From: Incurvaria masculella
Taxonomy: Eukaryota > Arthropoda > Insecta > Lepidoptera > Incurvariidae
Assembly (NCBI GenBank): GCA_946894095.1
Contig: OX335645.2
Coordinates: forward strand, 14,717,001 to 14,781,000
Length of the DNA stretch: 64,000 bases
Direction: 5' to 3'
Shown here: positions 33,996 to 45,592 of the stretch, in pieces
Position numbering within the stretch: the stretch's first letter is position 1
Layout of the letters: every line of letters begins with the position of its first letter
Position numbers and translations under genes: made by a program
The notes under the pieces: model-generated
The model's input: the letters and a program-made list of their open reading frames with translations, nothing else
What the model was told of the DNA's origin: nothing
Database searches by the model: none

Positions 33996-34947
33996 CAAAA
34001 AAGTACCTGGTTTTATTTTATAGTAGCTTCCTCACACACAATTAAAGCTTCGAGCTGTTTCTGCAGCAGGTGCCACGGTAAAAGTCGGTAAATAATGCGA
34101 TATTTCAAGTTTTCCATCTAAGATTGTGAACAGAACTATGTCAAGGAAAAACAAATGGCTCGAAAACAAATGAATCACTAAAGTCGAAACCCAAATACAC
34201 AAGCCTAAATTTATGAAAAAATCAATCAAAAATCTAACCTAACGACAAATATTTTAAATCAAAGTGGCCAGTTCGACAAAACGCCAATTTCATATGCAGG
34301 GACCTAATATGATGCGGGTATTTTTTTCTATTTAGTCGAGTTATGACACTACGGACATACAGGAAGTTGGATATAAATTGGGTCTAAAAAATAAGATTCT
34401 CTCAAAAATACAAAAGATACGTAACGAGAAGCCTTATAGTTTCTTGTTTTCCTCGTTTTTCTCGTCCCGGAAATGAAATCCTTAAATTTCCCAGTTCAGG
34501 TTTAAGGATCATCTAATTTAACGCGCAGAATATTAAATCTGTAGGCTTTGTAACCATTTCTGTGCTCTCCTGACAGTGAAACCGTTTTCCACGCATATAT
34601 GCTTAACTAGCTTAGGACTGTTCCGTTTTTCAGCAGCATAAAACCACTCATAAATCAACGGTTATTGTTTTCATCGAATGAGCAAATTTCAGTCTCGCGA
34701 TTGCGCCGCGCTTTGTTCCGGGAGCTTTCGGACAATTTCGATAAACGAATTTGTCGTTTTGTTTTGTTGATTGAATTCACGTGACGTGTATTCGGTTTAT
34801 TTATTTGACTGCTGCAATTAATTTAACTATTAATCACTCGCCATATTGTTGGCACAGCGCTACCGATTTGTATGTTATCCAGAATGCCTACCATAGATAA
34901 GGGAATATCTATTATTCCCATCAGAGTGACCAACGGCATGCTCAGGG
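33996..34947. other. AT-rich non-coding stretch
   Basis: Probably includes the degraded 5' part of the mariner on the minus strand (34000-34250), but I cannot align it by eye. No other features recognised. Confidence 0.35.
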
Positions 34948-35079
34948 GGTCTATTCTTTGAATTCCGTGCTCGGGAATCAGGCATCTTTCCGTCTTAAAA
35001 ACTCATTTGGCAATAGTAGATTTCTCGACGGAAAAATTCCTGAGCGCGGAATTCCAAGGACAGGTTAAATAAATAGTCC
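34948..35079. mobile_element. MITE family G, copy 2
   Basis: Ends GGTCTATTCTTTGAATTCCG and the complement of CGCGGAATTCCAAGGACAG...AATAGTCC. Contains CTCGACGGAAAAATTCC. Shares motifs with 16458-16687 but is shorter, about 130 bp. Confidence 0.7.
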
Positions 35080-35595
35080 AGATAAAATACTCCCAATGCT
35101 TGAATATTTAATCATAACTTTTTACGTATTTTTTTGAAGTATGAAATTATGATCAAACTTACATTGAGCTTTAATTTACATTTAGCTTTATGGTTTTATT
35201 TTATATAATACTAGCAGCCCGTCCCGGCTTTGCACGGGCATAAAATAATTGAAAAAATATTATTTTGACACAATGATACACAAATAAACCCCTTATTACG
35301 TAGAGTTCCTAATAAAAGAGCATATACCTACATTTAAATATTTGAAATAAAAATAACAAATTTTGTGAATATATTTTTTTGTAATTTTTTTTCTTTTTTT
35401 TGTATTTTTTACTTTTATGTATTTTTCATACTATTAATTATTGTAAAAAGATCATAAACACAAAACAAAGCCATTAAAAAAATAATTTAATGAGTTAAAG
35501 CCAGGAAGTAAACATTATTTGATGTTGTTTTATTTTTCACTAAATAATTAGCTTAACTGTTATTATGATACTGTTGAGATTACCGCGGTCGTTAG

Positions 35596-35686
35596 ACATG
35601 TTTGAAAAATGTTACGGCTTTTGAGAATGTCTTTGGAGAATGTATTTTCCTGCCGCTTGAAAAGCCGTAACATTTTTCAAACATGT
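35596..35686. repeat. Perfect 27-bp inverted repeat
   Basis: Arms 35596-35622 and 35660-35686 are exact complements, with core AAAAATGTTACGGCTTTT and a 37-nt spacer. In such an old-looking repeat, exact arm identity suggests recent templated origin. Confidence 0.9.
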
Positions 35687-35829
35687 TTAACTGTTATTAG
35701 CTACCTACAACTACTACTATAACCTACAACTAAAAAGTATTTAATCGAAAATCAGAAAAACTCTTTAAATCACTAATTTATTAGGATAACTAAATGTACA
35801 ACATATGTTAATGGGTCTAGTTCTGAAAA

Positions 35830-35878
35830 GAACTTTTTGAATGCGTTTAGTTACCTACTAAACGCATTCAAAAAGTTC
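35830..35878. repeat. Perfect 21-bp hairpin, 7-nt loop
   Basis: Arms 35830-35850 and 35858-35878 pair without mismatch (core TTTTTGAATGCGTTTAG) around TTACCTA. Confidence 0.92.
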
Positions 35879-36395
35879 GAATCGACATGTCCGAATCGAA
35901 TAATTCAAAAAGTAATATAAAGGTATTGAAACAGTCTTAAATAATAATTTATTTATTTTCTTAAGGATTAATATCTAGGTACAAATAAAGAGCCATTTCT
36001 AGCGGCGGTATTTAAATATTTATTTTAAAATAAATGCACACTTATTGTGTCATAACTATAATAGTTAGATGCATGCTGTCGCGACATTTTTTGTAGATAA
36101 TAATGTGTTCTATAAAATTGTATTAAGTACATCATTTTGTTCTAGCGTGAATAGTTTTCGCAGCGCACGCGATGTAAGGAACATTCTTGGTATTTTTTTG
36201 CACCTAGGGTTACGTTATCGGAGTTTTGGTAAGGATCCCTAATTTTTTTAAGATAAAACATAGCCTATGTCCGTCGGATAGACTGTAGCTTTCCAACGGT
36301 GAAATAATTTTTTAAATCCGTTCAGTAGTTTCAGAGCCTATTCGGTTCATATAAACAAACAATCAAACCTTTCCTCTTTATATAATAGTATAGAA

Positions 36396-36977
36396 AACCA
36401 CCACGTCATCTAATGGTGTGTGTAAGTTTTGTGCGTGGCTCGACCTATCATCTCACATTTCTTAGTGAATTACCTATGGGGAAACGCACCTATGGTAACT
36501 AGTTATGACAGGCGGGTAGGTAACTAGTTATGGTAGGTCCAGCGCAGAGGCAGGGGGGATGTTGCTGCATTCAAAGCCGCTCTCTAGTATCGCTGGATTA
36601 ATTTCATTGTGACCGGACGCATTCACCGGACGAGTATAATGCGCGACGCATAATGCTATATAGCTCGAGGAAACTAGTCCCGTTTTTATTCTCATAGAAC
36701 TTTCTTTTATTGAATAGTGCAAGACGGTCCTCCATTGACGACGGCTGAACGGGTTCCGGTAATGGCGCGGCTTTGTCTCAGCGCCGGCTGGCCTTTGTGA
36801 GCGTCGTCTCTGCTCCGCTGTGCCGCGCTGCACCCTGTAGCACCACCTACCTAACTGTTCCTTCCTCAACTGGCGCTTGATACTTGCTCTATTACCAGAC
36901 ACGGGAAGGACGTGTCAAAATACTAGTCGTATCACTTCCCATACCAACGTTTAGCCCTAATTTGTGGCTAAGTGATT
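36396..36977. other. Non-coding stretch
   Basis: A 124-codon minus-strand frame spans 36528-36902. It lacks a recognised domain, so I leave it uncalled, though it is less biased than the GC-island frames. GGTAACTAGTTATG occurs twice (36493-36535). Confidence 0.4.
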
Positions 36978-37209
36978 AAGGGCTGATTCTTCAATAGTCT
37001 GATAAACAGCCAGATAACTATTCGACGGATTTATTTATGCTTCTTCTTATCTATCCGATAGAGTAAGTTCATATGTTTATCAGTAACATTTTAGTCAGAT
37101 AATTGTGATAGAATATATAATTCTCCGGCAATGACTATCCATCTTTTGACAAACGTGAATTTGGACTATCTGTTTGATAAGTACTATGTGAGAATTGAAA
37201 AATCGGCCT
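36978..37209. mobile_element. hAT-like MITE, family C, copy 2, with 8-bp TSD
   Basis: Direct AAGTGATT at 36970-36977 and 37210-37217. Inverted ends AAGGGCTGATTCTTCAAT and the complement of ATTGAAAAATCGGCCT. Body shared with 5656-5884. An 8-bp duplication fits the hAT superfamily; non-autonomous and non-coding. Confidence 0.85.
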
Positions 37210-37217
37210 AAGTGATT

Positions 37218-37517
37218 TGGCATAGACTTTTTATATTCAAAATACGCTTTGTGAAGACGAAAAAGGTAGATTTGCCATGTGGCGCGCCTGCTATGGATAC
37301 CGCTGTCTCCAATTTTCTAAAACTACCGACCCAACTTTAAAGTGCATGCCACAAGCAAACGTAGTCGCAGGCGTATTTGAGGTTTTGTGTCGGTGGGAAC
37401 TGACTTGGACAACGCATGTCGGGAACACATTCGAACACGACGCGCGGTCGGCTTCCCATACGATTGCATGCACAATTTGTTCATAAGACGGAGTCGCGAG
37501 TAATGACCACATCCTTT
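37218..37517. other. Non-coding stretch before the (CCGT)n repeat
   Basis: Overlapping frames at 37277-37486 (+) and 37291-37545 (-) have fairly balanced composition but no recognised domain. Nothing else seen. Confidence 0.4.
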
Positions 37518-37862
37518 TTAGGGTTCTGTACCCAAAGGGTACCAACGGAACCCTATTACTAAGCCTCCGCTGTCCGTCCGTCCGTCCGTCCGTCCGTCCG
37601 TCCGTCCGTCCGTCCGTCCGTCCGTCCGTCCGTCCGTCCGTCCGTCTGTCACAGGGCTGTATCTCATGAACCGTGATAGGTAGGGAGCTGAAATTTTCAT
37701 AGAGTGTGTATTTATTTTGCCGCTATGACAACAAATAGGTAAAATTTCAAAATAATAAAAATTAAAGGAGGCTTCCATACAAAAAACCTGATTTCTTGTG
37801 GTTAATCTTGTGCAATGGTACGGAACCCTTCGTGAGCGAGTCCGACTCGCACTTGGCCGGTT
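37518..37862 (-). repeat. GGGTTCCGTACC/(CCGT)n family, copy 2, most complete
   Basis: Runs from TAGGGTTCTGTACCCAAAG through about 74 bp of CCGT (37572-37645, about 18 units), the conserved body, and ends with GGAACCCTTCGTGAGCGAG then TCCGACTCGCACTTGGCCGG. It therefore keeps the GAGTC-GACTC palindrome end. The long frame 37518-37949 is an artefact of the tandem repeat. Confidence 0.9.
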
Positions 37863-37949
37863 TCTATTTTGTGGTGTAGACTCAATCCGAATGCTTAGAC
37901 CATGTGAATCCCTGCATCCGACAGGACAATTCGCTGACTGGCCAGCCAT

Positions 37950-38180
37950 GCTAATATTATAAATGCGAAAGTAACTCTGTTTGTCTGTTGCGTTTTCACG
38001 TCTTAACCGCTAAATGAATTTCTGTATAGGAATAGTCTGGACCTCGAAGAAGAACATAGGTTACCTTTTGTGGCGATATTTTAACTCAAAGGGGATAAAA
38101 GTTTTTATAGGGTCATCATTTCGACATCAGGCCAAAACGCCGTTGACCCGAGCGGAGCCGGGTACCTCAGCTAGTCCCTC
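37950..38180 (+). repeat. Dispersed repeat (TATAAATGCGAAAGTAACTC type)
   Basis: Starts GCTAATATTATAAATGCGAA and AGTAACTCTGTTTGTCTG, and ends with CCCGAGCGGAGCCGGGTACC then TCAGCTAGT. The reversed start motif occurs at 42430-42470, and related pieces at 47600-47730 and 49100-49195. A common lepidopteran repeat from general knowledge. Confidence 0.75.
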
Positions 38181-38504
38181 CATAAATACATTAATTCAAA
38201 AAGTGCGTAGGTATGCTCGTGCATGCGCTCGGAACGCGGGGGTCTCGGCCGTGGGAAGCTGTCGCGGGGCGCTCCGCTCGGGGGTCCCGGAGTTTTTGTC
38301 AGGTTGGCGGGCGGTGCGGCGGCGGCAGGGTCTGGCCCGCACATGTGCCGCCCGCCCGCCTGCACCCGCCCTGCCCGCCGCACTGCACCCCCCGCACCCA
38401 CCCGCAGCCTCTGACCAACGCTATTTTAATTCATCTTCTTCGACATTCCTCGCTGGGACAAAAAACACATACATGCAGCGGACACCCATTTTTTCTACCG
38501 AAGA
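38181..38504. other. GC island 38220-38410
   Basis: Strongly CpG-rich. Several overlapping frames on both strands have no domain and no splice context. Confidence 0.4.
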
Positions 38505-38800
38505 CTGGTTTCGGATCCCTGGATATGCACCTCGAATGTGCATTTTCGATGTGAATGTAGGTCACTCTATGGTTCGGAACCCGTGTTAAACTGTAGGTCC
38601 CTTCTGTACATACTAGATTGCAGGTTAAGCCCGATCAGGTTGGTGTCATAGTATTTGATGATAGATGGTCGAAGCGGTAACGAAAAATTTTTCGTCGGTT
38701 CCATCCTTCCCCATCCAAAAATCCTGACATGGCACTCATCCTTCAAGAATGCGGTGTGTTAGGCTAGTAAAATAACAATAGGTTGGTATATGGCCAATTA
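38505..38800 (+). mobile_element. SINE, diverged
   Basis: Carries ATGGTTCGGAACCCGTGTTA (B-box-like), GGTTAAGCCCGATCAGGTTG, GATGGTCGAAGCGGTAACG and a tail with GCGGTGTGTTAGGC. Same order as 22429-22770. The A-box head is not recognisable. Confidence 0.75.
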
Positions 38801-39758
38801 CAAAAAATGTAAAAGTAAAATAAATAAAATAATATTAAAAAGATACTAGATGTTGATATCTCTACATGCCCATAACCTGCGTGGATCTAAAATTTTGCTC
38901 CAACTTCTATTTGTATCTGTGCATCCGCTACAAATGGACTCAATGTAAAGTAGTTTAATAAGATAGCGCGTCAGGCCAGCCCGCTACCCTTCTTTCATCG
39001 GCCTAGACAAGGGGTTCAGTGGTATGCAAATGGCTAGGTCGCTTCTATTGTTACGGAAGCACGTCTTTATGCGTCGCCAACGAGCAAGGAAGGACGACAG
39101 TGGCGATCTAAACTCAAACTTATGGCGGCGGCGGCGCGTAGCCACGAGTAAGTGGAAAAGCAATGACTGTACAGCTCAGACCAAACTTTTTGGCCGTAGT
39201 GAAGCCGGCGCGTTTCGCTGCGCAAAGTACAGACGAACAAAGAGTTTAGGATACACATCCGGTTGAATGAAAAGATGAACAGTCGAAATACTTTGACTTT
39301 TGGAAACAATTATAGTGTTGAGTATAGATTCAAACATAGTTGAGGATGTCTTCTAGCTACTGAGTAAACAAAACCCCAACAAAATTGAATCAGAGGTTGT
39401 ATTTAAACACCATTCATTTTTACGTTTAACCGGAAGTGTATCCTTTAACCTTTAGTTGACTGTACAAATTATTGGTCAGCGGCGCGCGGAGGGCTTACCT
39501 GTGCAAACTCGGACTCCGGCTGTATCCAGACCAGTCCAAAAGTTTGGCCCGAAATGTAGTTAGTTCGCTTACGAATTCGGGATGCGCAACATTGAATGTT
39601 CGTGGCACTAAATAGCTTCCCGTGAAGTCGAAGTCGTTGCTACTCGACTACATGGACCGTGAGCGAATTGGTAAGAGAATCGATTCGCCGGCGCTACTTT
39701 ATCTGCGGGTAACCACTGTGAATGAACTCGTCGGGTGAACAGGCAAGTGACTGATTAA
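38801..39758. other. Stretch holding repeat H and repeat I copies
   Basis: At 39085-39165, AGCAAGGAAGGACGACAGTG then GGCGGCGCGTAGCCACGAG matches repeat H (16270, 63610). At 39555-39620, TTCGCTTACGAATTCGGG and GCGCAACATTGAATG match repeat I (16690, inverted). The rest is unremarkable and no gene is seen. Confidence 0.5.
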
Positions 39759-39917
39759 GGGCCGAATGCACGAAAGAACAAAAAATCAAAATCAACGTCA
39801 ACGTCTGATTAAACAGGTCACTTTCTATGGACAGTATGGAAGGAACTCCATGCGGTTCACTAAAAGTGACGTGTTTGAACATTGATCAACTCAGCCGTCT
39901 CTTCGTGCAATCGGGGC
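39759..39917. mobile_element. Short TIR MITE, family B, copy 3
   Basis: GGGCCGAATGCACGAAAGAA at the left and CTCTTCGTGCAATCGGGGC at the right. The interior TCACTAAAAGTGACGTGTTT is nearly identical to 552-710. TTA/TAA flank it. Better preserved than copy 2. Confidence 0.8.
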
Positions 39918-41240
39918 TAAATGTCACGTTTATTGCATTTCGTATCATGGTAACTGGTAAAAAGTTCACTTGGCCGAATAATACGTCGCTGGTAGCATGG
40001 TACGAAATAAAAATAAACGTCCGATTTAATTACTCATTTCCCTGTTCACCCGGCGAGTAAATTTACTATGGTACTCATCCTGTATCTAAAAGTGGCTACG
40101 CCGTGCCCCTACATACAGCACGCGGCAAACTTACATGCGCGTGTACAAAAAAATTTAGTTTGGGGCGAACTATACTAGTTTCGTTCGCCGCTCCCGTCCT
40201 TCCTTGCTCGCTGAGCATCGCGGCGGCGGCGGCAGCGGCGGCGTGGCAGCCCCCAGCGGCCTCGTCTCGGTCGCGTTATAATAACAAATGAATGATCCCG
40301 CTGCACGAGTGGCCACATTGTGCCCGCTCCGCCGCCGCGCCTCCGCCGTGCACATGCGTCTTGTCTCGATGTAATGAGCCCCCCCCCCCTCCCTCCTCCC
40401 TCCTTCCCCCGTCACTCAGTTCTCGCCATTGCCCGCTCCGCACAATGCAGTTGTCAAGTAATTGTTTACGGTGCAACCAAAAAGACAAAATGGTTTCAGA
40501 TTCAAACGTACAGAACAACATTACAAAAAAATTATCCACGCACATTGGTTTCTGTTGCTAGATGCGCGGTGTTCTTAATTATTTCCTCTACTCACACCTA
40601 CCTAATTCCATAAAAACACACTAATTATAATACGATTATGGGACAGTATGGCTAGAAGTAGAAATAAAATCCTATGTGAGGTCCTAGCGTACAGTAGTGT
40701 CCTCTGATTTTGAGATCTTTGTGTCATCCTGACGTCAACATAGAGGAAAAGGGACTCCTTCTCTTTCCAGTGTATACATTACACACCAAAACGACTGTAC
40801 GCCATATGTCGCACTAACATAATACAAGTCAGGTACTATGCAGTTTTTCTATCAATTTGAAGTTAAACAGTGACTAGGAAACAAATATCATACATTATTA
40901 TTATTCCCGACCGCCTCGTTCTTTGAACGCCGAGGTTAAGCAACACTAGGCGCGTGGAGAAAAACGGTCATGTCCCAACGCAATAAAGAAGGAAAGAGTC
41001 TAATGTCTATTTGATATTTCATAAGCAACAATGCTTAGTCCTAGGGATTATTTTATACACACATATTGACGCCCTTTTTTCTCCCTTACCGGACGGAATG
41101 GCACGGAGCAGGCTGCCCGAACACGTTTTGTGACAACGGAAGTACTAATGCGAAGTTCTGTCCTTGTCTTATTTATATTTAACAGTAAGAAAATTATTGT
41201 GAATGATTCCTTTTATTTATGTAAGGAGTAAACACTGGTG
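39918..41240. other. Non-coding stretch with GC island 40180-40460
   Basis: 40050-40240 carries repeat H in reverse (GTGGCTACGCCGTGCCC ... CGTCCTTCCTTGCTCGC) with additional sequence inside. The island includes a C run near 40380. Frames on both strands over the island are compositional. No exon recognised. Confidence 0.45.
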
Positions 41241-41244
41241 AGAA

Positions 41245-41610
41245 ATGGGGGATTCAGATAGATACAAATATGTGAAAATAATAAATAAAAATTATTGCAT
41301 AAATGTCAATGAAAGCCCTGTTATCTTTAAAAGACAGCTGAAAGCCTGGCTACAAACTAAAGCTTACTACAACGTAACAGAGTTTAACAACGATAATAAA
41401 GGTTAGGTAATAATGTTTTTTTTTATTGTTATGTAATATGTACTTGATGTATGATGTATTTTATTTCTACACACCTGAATACTCGCAGAAAATGCGAAAC
41501 TTTATTGCCTCACCTAAATTTAGGTAATCACTATACTTTGTAAAGTACAGTTTGTTCACACATTTGTACAATTTTAAGTGATACGGCAATAAATGATTTT
41601 GATTTCGACT
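41245..41610 (+). pseudogene. LINE 3' end with C-terminal codons and tail
   Basis: A plus-strand frame ends NVNESPVIFKRQLKAWLQTK then AYYNVTEFNN and a stop at 41404-41406. The FKRxLKxxLxxxAYYxVxEF pattern is the last 30 or so residues of a common insect LINE ORF2. About 200 bp of 3' UTR follow, finishing GGCAATAAATGATTTTGATT, a LINE 3' terminus. 5'-truncated. Confidence 0.75.
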
Positions 41611-41764
41611 GATTTCTAAGTGGCCTGGATTTGGGCAAAATCTTTAAGTCAAATCGGTTCAGCCGATATGGCGTTATCGAATAAGAAACAACCAAACACT
41701 CCCATTTATAATATCAGTGGAAGGAATGCATATGAAATCGTCCATCGTAATAATATGTTTTAAA

Positions 41765-41960
41765 AGTATGTGCCGCCAGGATCTTTCTGCTCTGGCACTG
41801 CAACATTAAAATATGTAGATGGAAAACAGAGACGATTTTTATTGGGACTTCGACCATCTTTAGTTCAATGCTATGTACCAACCCAGGCAGGATTAACCCT
41901 ACCCTCTAGCGAGTAAAGAAGGGTCCCCCGTGGTTCGTATGCCTTTAATGCCACGGCCAG
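41765..41960 (-). mobile_element. SINE body fragment
   Basis: Reversed body motifs: GATGGAAAACAGAGACGA, CTTCGACCATCTTTAGTTCA, CCAACCCAGGCAGGATTAAC and TGCCACGGCCAGCG. Immediately before it, 41660-41740 holds a fragment of the repeat also seen at 28800-28865. Confidence 0.7.
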
Positions 41961-44269
41961 CGTAAACATAAAAAATGGTCATCCGCATTTAAATCGGGTG
42001 AGCGGTTCACAAGTTATAAGTATTTATCTCCCACTACTCATCCCCCTATAATTTATAAGTAGAATCAGAATAGAAAATTAGACCGCATCATTCTCAAGCT
42101 ATAAGCATTTCATCCAACTGGTCACCCCTCTGGTAATCTAGCGTGATGGTAAGTAGTCCTGAATTTGCAGGAAAAATCAAGCCATATATCGGTACAATCA
42201 GCACGAAATCGGATAAGTGGTTCTCTAGTATTACCTAAAGCTTCATATGACTTTTAATATGCCTAACTTGAACAATCATGGGTGGCTCATATACATTTTC
42301 ATTTCCTATTCAATTCATCAAGATTTTTTTAAACAACATGTAGCTTATGTATGTTCTTCCCGAGGAGATCGTCGATCTCCGTGGTCCTTTTCCAGGACAC
42401 AACTCCTAATTTATTTGTCGTAAAAACGTAAAAAACTCACTTTCGCATTTATAATATTAGTTGGGCCGTTATCTTTTGAAATAATTTCGAGTTCAAATCA
42501 GTAAAGCCCAGTCGACTACCCAATTCCCCGACTTCGGTGAACTAAATAAAATTGTATTTCCTTCCTGTTTAAAGTTACTTTTTATATTTTACCATATTAT
42601 AAAAATATTCTCGAAATATTGTGAGTTTTTAGCATCATCAATATCAACCTATTAAAAAATATACAGATTGTGCTGCAAATGCAATCCAAATCAATTCAAG
42701 CCGCCAACATTTTCTTCGGGTATGATACATTTTATAGCGCAAAATAATACCCACAAAATTGTCCTCATGATTCACTGGAAGGTTCTGTCTGTAGGGTCGA
42801 AACAATTCAAATGAGTTTTTTTCAGCCAGCTAGTGACGCACGTGTGCTCCGAGATGCTACTAGATATTCAGTCGCGCCGAACCTAATTGAATATCTAAAA
42901 CTTGGATCACGAATACTCCATATAAGAATTGTACCTATACTTACGTATCGACGGACCGCAGGAGGTCAAGTCTACATTATTCAAATCCCGCCTAGTTGAC
43001 AGAGATAAAGTTATTCATGACTTAAACACAACAAAATTTTCCAAAAACAAAGCTTGCATCCAAAAAATTGTATCCAAAGTAACATTGTTTGCAAAAAAAC
43101 GATACATTTGTTTGTTAAATTTAGCGGTATTTAAATATTTGCACAATCCTGCTGTGACTGAATGCTCGCGCTAGTATCTGAAGTCGTTCTAAATTGTATG
43201 TTGGAGCTCTTTTAAATTAATATTTTACGATCATATGGTTGCTGGGTACACGACCACAAAGTTTTAATAACATGTCACATCAATGCAGCTGTCCGTGATC
43301 TATAAAAAATATTGCTCAACACCTTTTCGTTTATTGTCAGATAGAGGTAACAGGTGACCATGTCCTGCAGTGAACATGCGCTAAGTCAACATATTAGACC
43401 GTGTCAAGTCAAAGTTATTTGGCGTTTTTTCATCTAATTTTCTCGAAGAAAAGGCACGGGATTTGATCATACTCTTAGCGTCATAGGAATTATTTTGGTT
43501 TTATGAAATTATGCAATCAATAATTTATGATTATGAATAATCATAGGTAGATTTTTCGAGTCGTTATCTCAAGTAGTTTCTAATACTACAGTTATTATCG
43601 TAAGCGCTGACATAGTCTAAAATACGGACATAGGTATTTTATCTATAACTATAATGTCAGCAGACAGCAGAGCATCTTGGCAAGATCAATATATTATACA
43701 TTTTTTTCGTGTCCATATTTTTGCACTATTAATGATATTCTATGAAAAATAACGAATAATAACTATTTAGCGCGTAAGAAGCGAAACTTATCTAATAAAA
43801 GAACTGTCAGTCTGCCAACTGCCGTCGCCACCGCGCCCTGTCATCTACACCTCCACTAACAACATGCCTTCAAGAGACCATAATGAATTTGTAAGTTATT
43901 TTTAATTAGTATTGAGATATATACAGCTGCTCACAAAATAAGTACACTAATATTGTAACATGAAACATATAGGCCCGCCATATTCGCTCAGACATCACTT
44001 CGGGCGTTTCTCCCGCACTCACCGGGCGGCGACCGCGACTTTTTTTTACTTCCCATACTTTATTAGTGGTATTTTCCTTTGCGGTGCTGCGGTTTCACAA
44101 AAATAAACTTCGAAATCGCTCGAGCTACATATGTATCCGTGACCAATCGGGATCACTGCCAACTTCGGAAAATATGCCTTTGGTTATATGGGCTCAAAAT
44201 GAATGCATCTCCTGAGATATATCAAATTACACACACTGGAAAAATGCACACGGTGGGTATTGAGCAGTC
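41961..44269. other. AT-rich non-coding stretch
   Basis: Fragments of dispersed repeats (start motif of the 37950 family reversed at 42430-42470). Frames at 42811-42999 and 42929-43174 may be an old LINE remnant, but I cannot place them. No host exon seen. Confidence 0.35.
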
Positions 44270-45240
44270 GTTTTGTATTTCACGTCCAAGGCAGTCGGAT
44301 GTTCTGCGTCGAGGGAGTGGCGCTGCAGGGCGCTAGGGCGGCGCCGCTCGTTCAGGGCGTTCAGCGGAGGCGAAGGTTTCGCCCGCGCAGCTCCATACTT
44401 CTTTACATTCCATACGATTCAAAAGCACTATGGGAAGTAAGGAAGCACGGAACTCGCGCTAGGCTTCGACGATTGCTTTTCGGGCCACCCCCAAATCCGT
44501 GCGCCACCGGTGATGGCGACCGATAAAGTCACCTGATCCTCAATTTTGGAGAACAACGAAACATTTGATTTGCATCACTAAAGTCCCCACGCACTCGAGT
44601 CACAAATAGGATGAAATCACAGGGGTGGATCACACGCGGCGGTCTGGCGCGCCGGGGCGGCTGCCGGGCCGGCGGCGGCGGCGGCGGAGGCGCGCGCGAT
44701 GCGGCAACGAGGGTGGCTCGCGGCGGACTGGCGGCGCGCCGGTGCGCGGACGCAGCCGATGCTAAAAATGGCTTCAGGAGGCGGACCCCGCGCGCGGCTG
44801 GCCAGCCTGTCTCATTCCAAATTTGTATTTTCCCGAAATAGACAGAAACGTTCGCCGGCGGGGATCGGTTTCTCGTCGCCTGCAGCGGCTGCAGCGCGGC
44901 AACCTGGCGGTGGTCGCGCGAGGACGTTCACCTTGCGGCGGCAGGAGCCGTCAGGACCCTCGCGGCGGGCGGCGCGGGGGAGGTGGGCGGTGCGCGGCGC
45001 GAGCTCTCATAAAAGGATACCGTGCACCGCCACGTTCGTCTTCGAAATAAACTTCTGGAGCGGCTCGGCTGGGCGCGGCGGTGACGCGCGGCGGCGCGGG
45101 CGCACACATGGCGGACGCTGCCGTGCACATGTGCGCCTGCGCAGACAGAGACGGCGAGATGTGCTCGCGTGCTTGTCCCGCCTTCCCGCTGCCGCCACCG
45201 CGCCGCCACCGCGCCGCCTCCGTGTGAGAGGGGCTCCTAT
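44270..45240. other. Largest GC/CpG island, about 1 kb
   Basis: Continuous GC- and CpG-rich sequence with GGCGGC and CGCGCG runs, in sharp contrast to AT-rich flanks. The longest frame (44699-45250, 183 codons) is arginine-, glycine- and alanine-rich and lacks any domain; antisense frames are equally biased. Position and size would suit a promoter, but no first exon with a good donor and coding start can be defended. Confidence 0.45.
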
Positions 45241-45592
45241 TTTTAGTTAACCGTCCACACTGTGGGTCCTGTGGGGGTTCATCTTACTAAACTTAGTTCT
45301 TGGAATAGTTAAAATTGTTGGCTGTTCATTGACCTTTTTAAATTACTGACGGTATTTGAGAACCATAAACAACGCTATATGTATGTTAAGTATCTATGCA
45401 TAACACACTATGTATACTTACCACATAATCACATATTCAGCTAAAAAATGTTTGTTCAATAAGATTTTCATGAAATAATTAATTCCTACGGGTACGCAGA
45501 AATTATAGAGCGCCATACTTCTTCCGCTACCTCCATTATATATTTTCATCAATGATCTACGATTAGGCGTGCTACGTACCTGAACTTAAGGC

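Larger units (their letters stand above)
35209..36395 (+). repeat. 1.2-kb dispersed repeat (CAGCCCGTCCCGGCTTTGC type)
   Basis: Begins ACTAGCAGCCCGTCCCGGCT and ends with AACAATCAAACCTTTCCTCT and TATATAATAGTATAG. TTATATAATA occurs just before the left end (35201-35210) and at the right end, which may be a target duplication. The 3' part includes CCGTCGGATAGACTGTAGC and AAATCCGTTCAGTAGTTTC, typical of a widespread insect retroposon-like repeat. Two perfect hairpins lie inside (35596-35686 and 35830-35878). No coding capacity. Confidence 0.7.

Noticed and set aside
37518..37949. 143-codon minus-strand frame
   Set aside because: Lies on the (CCGT)n repeat and reads DGRT-type repeats; artefact.
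44699..45250. 183-codon plus-strand frame
   Set aside because: Arginine-, glycine- and alanine-rich from GC composition, overlapped by equally long frames in other phases and on the other strand, no domain or splice sites.
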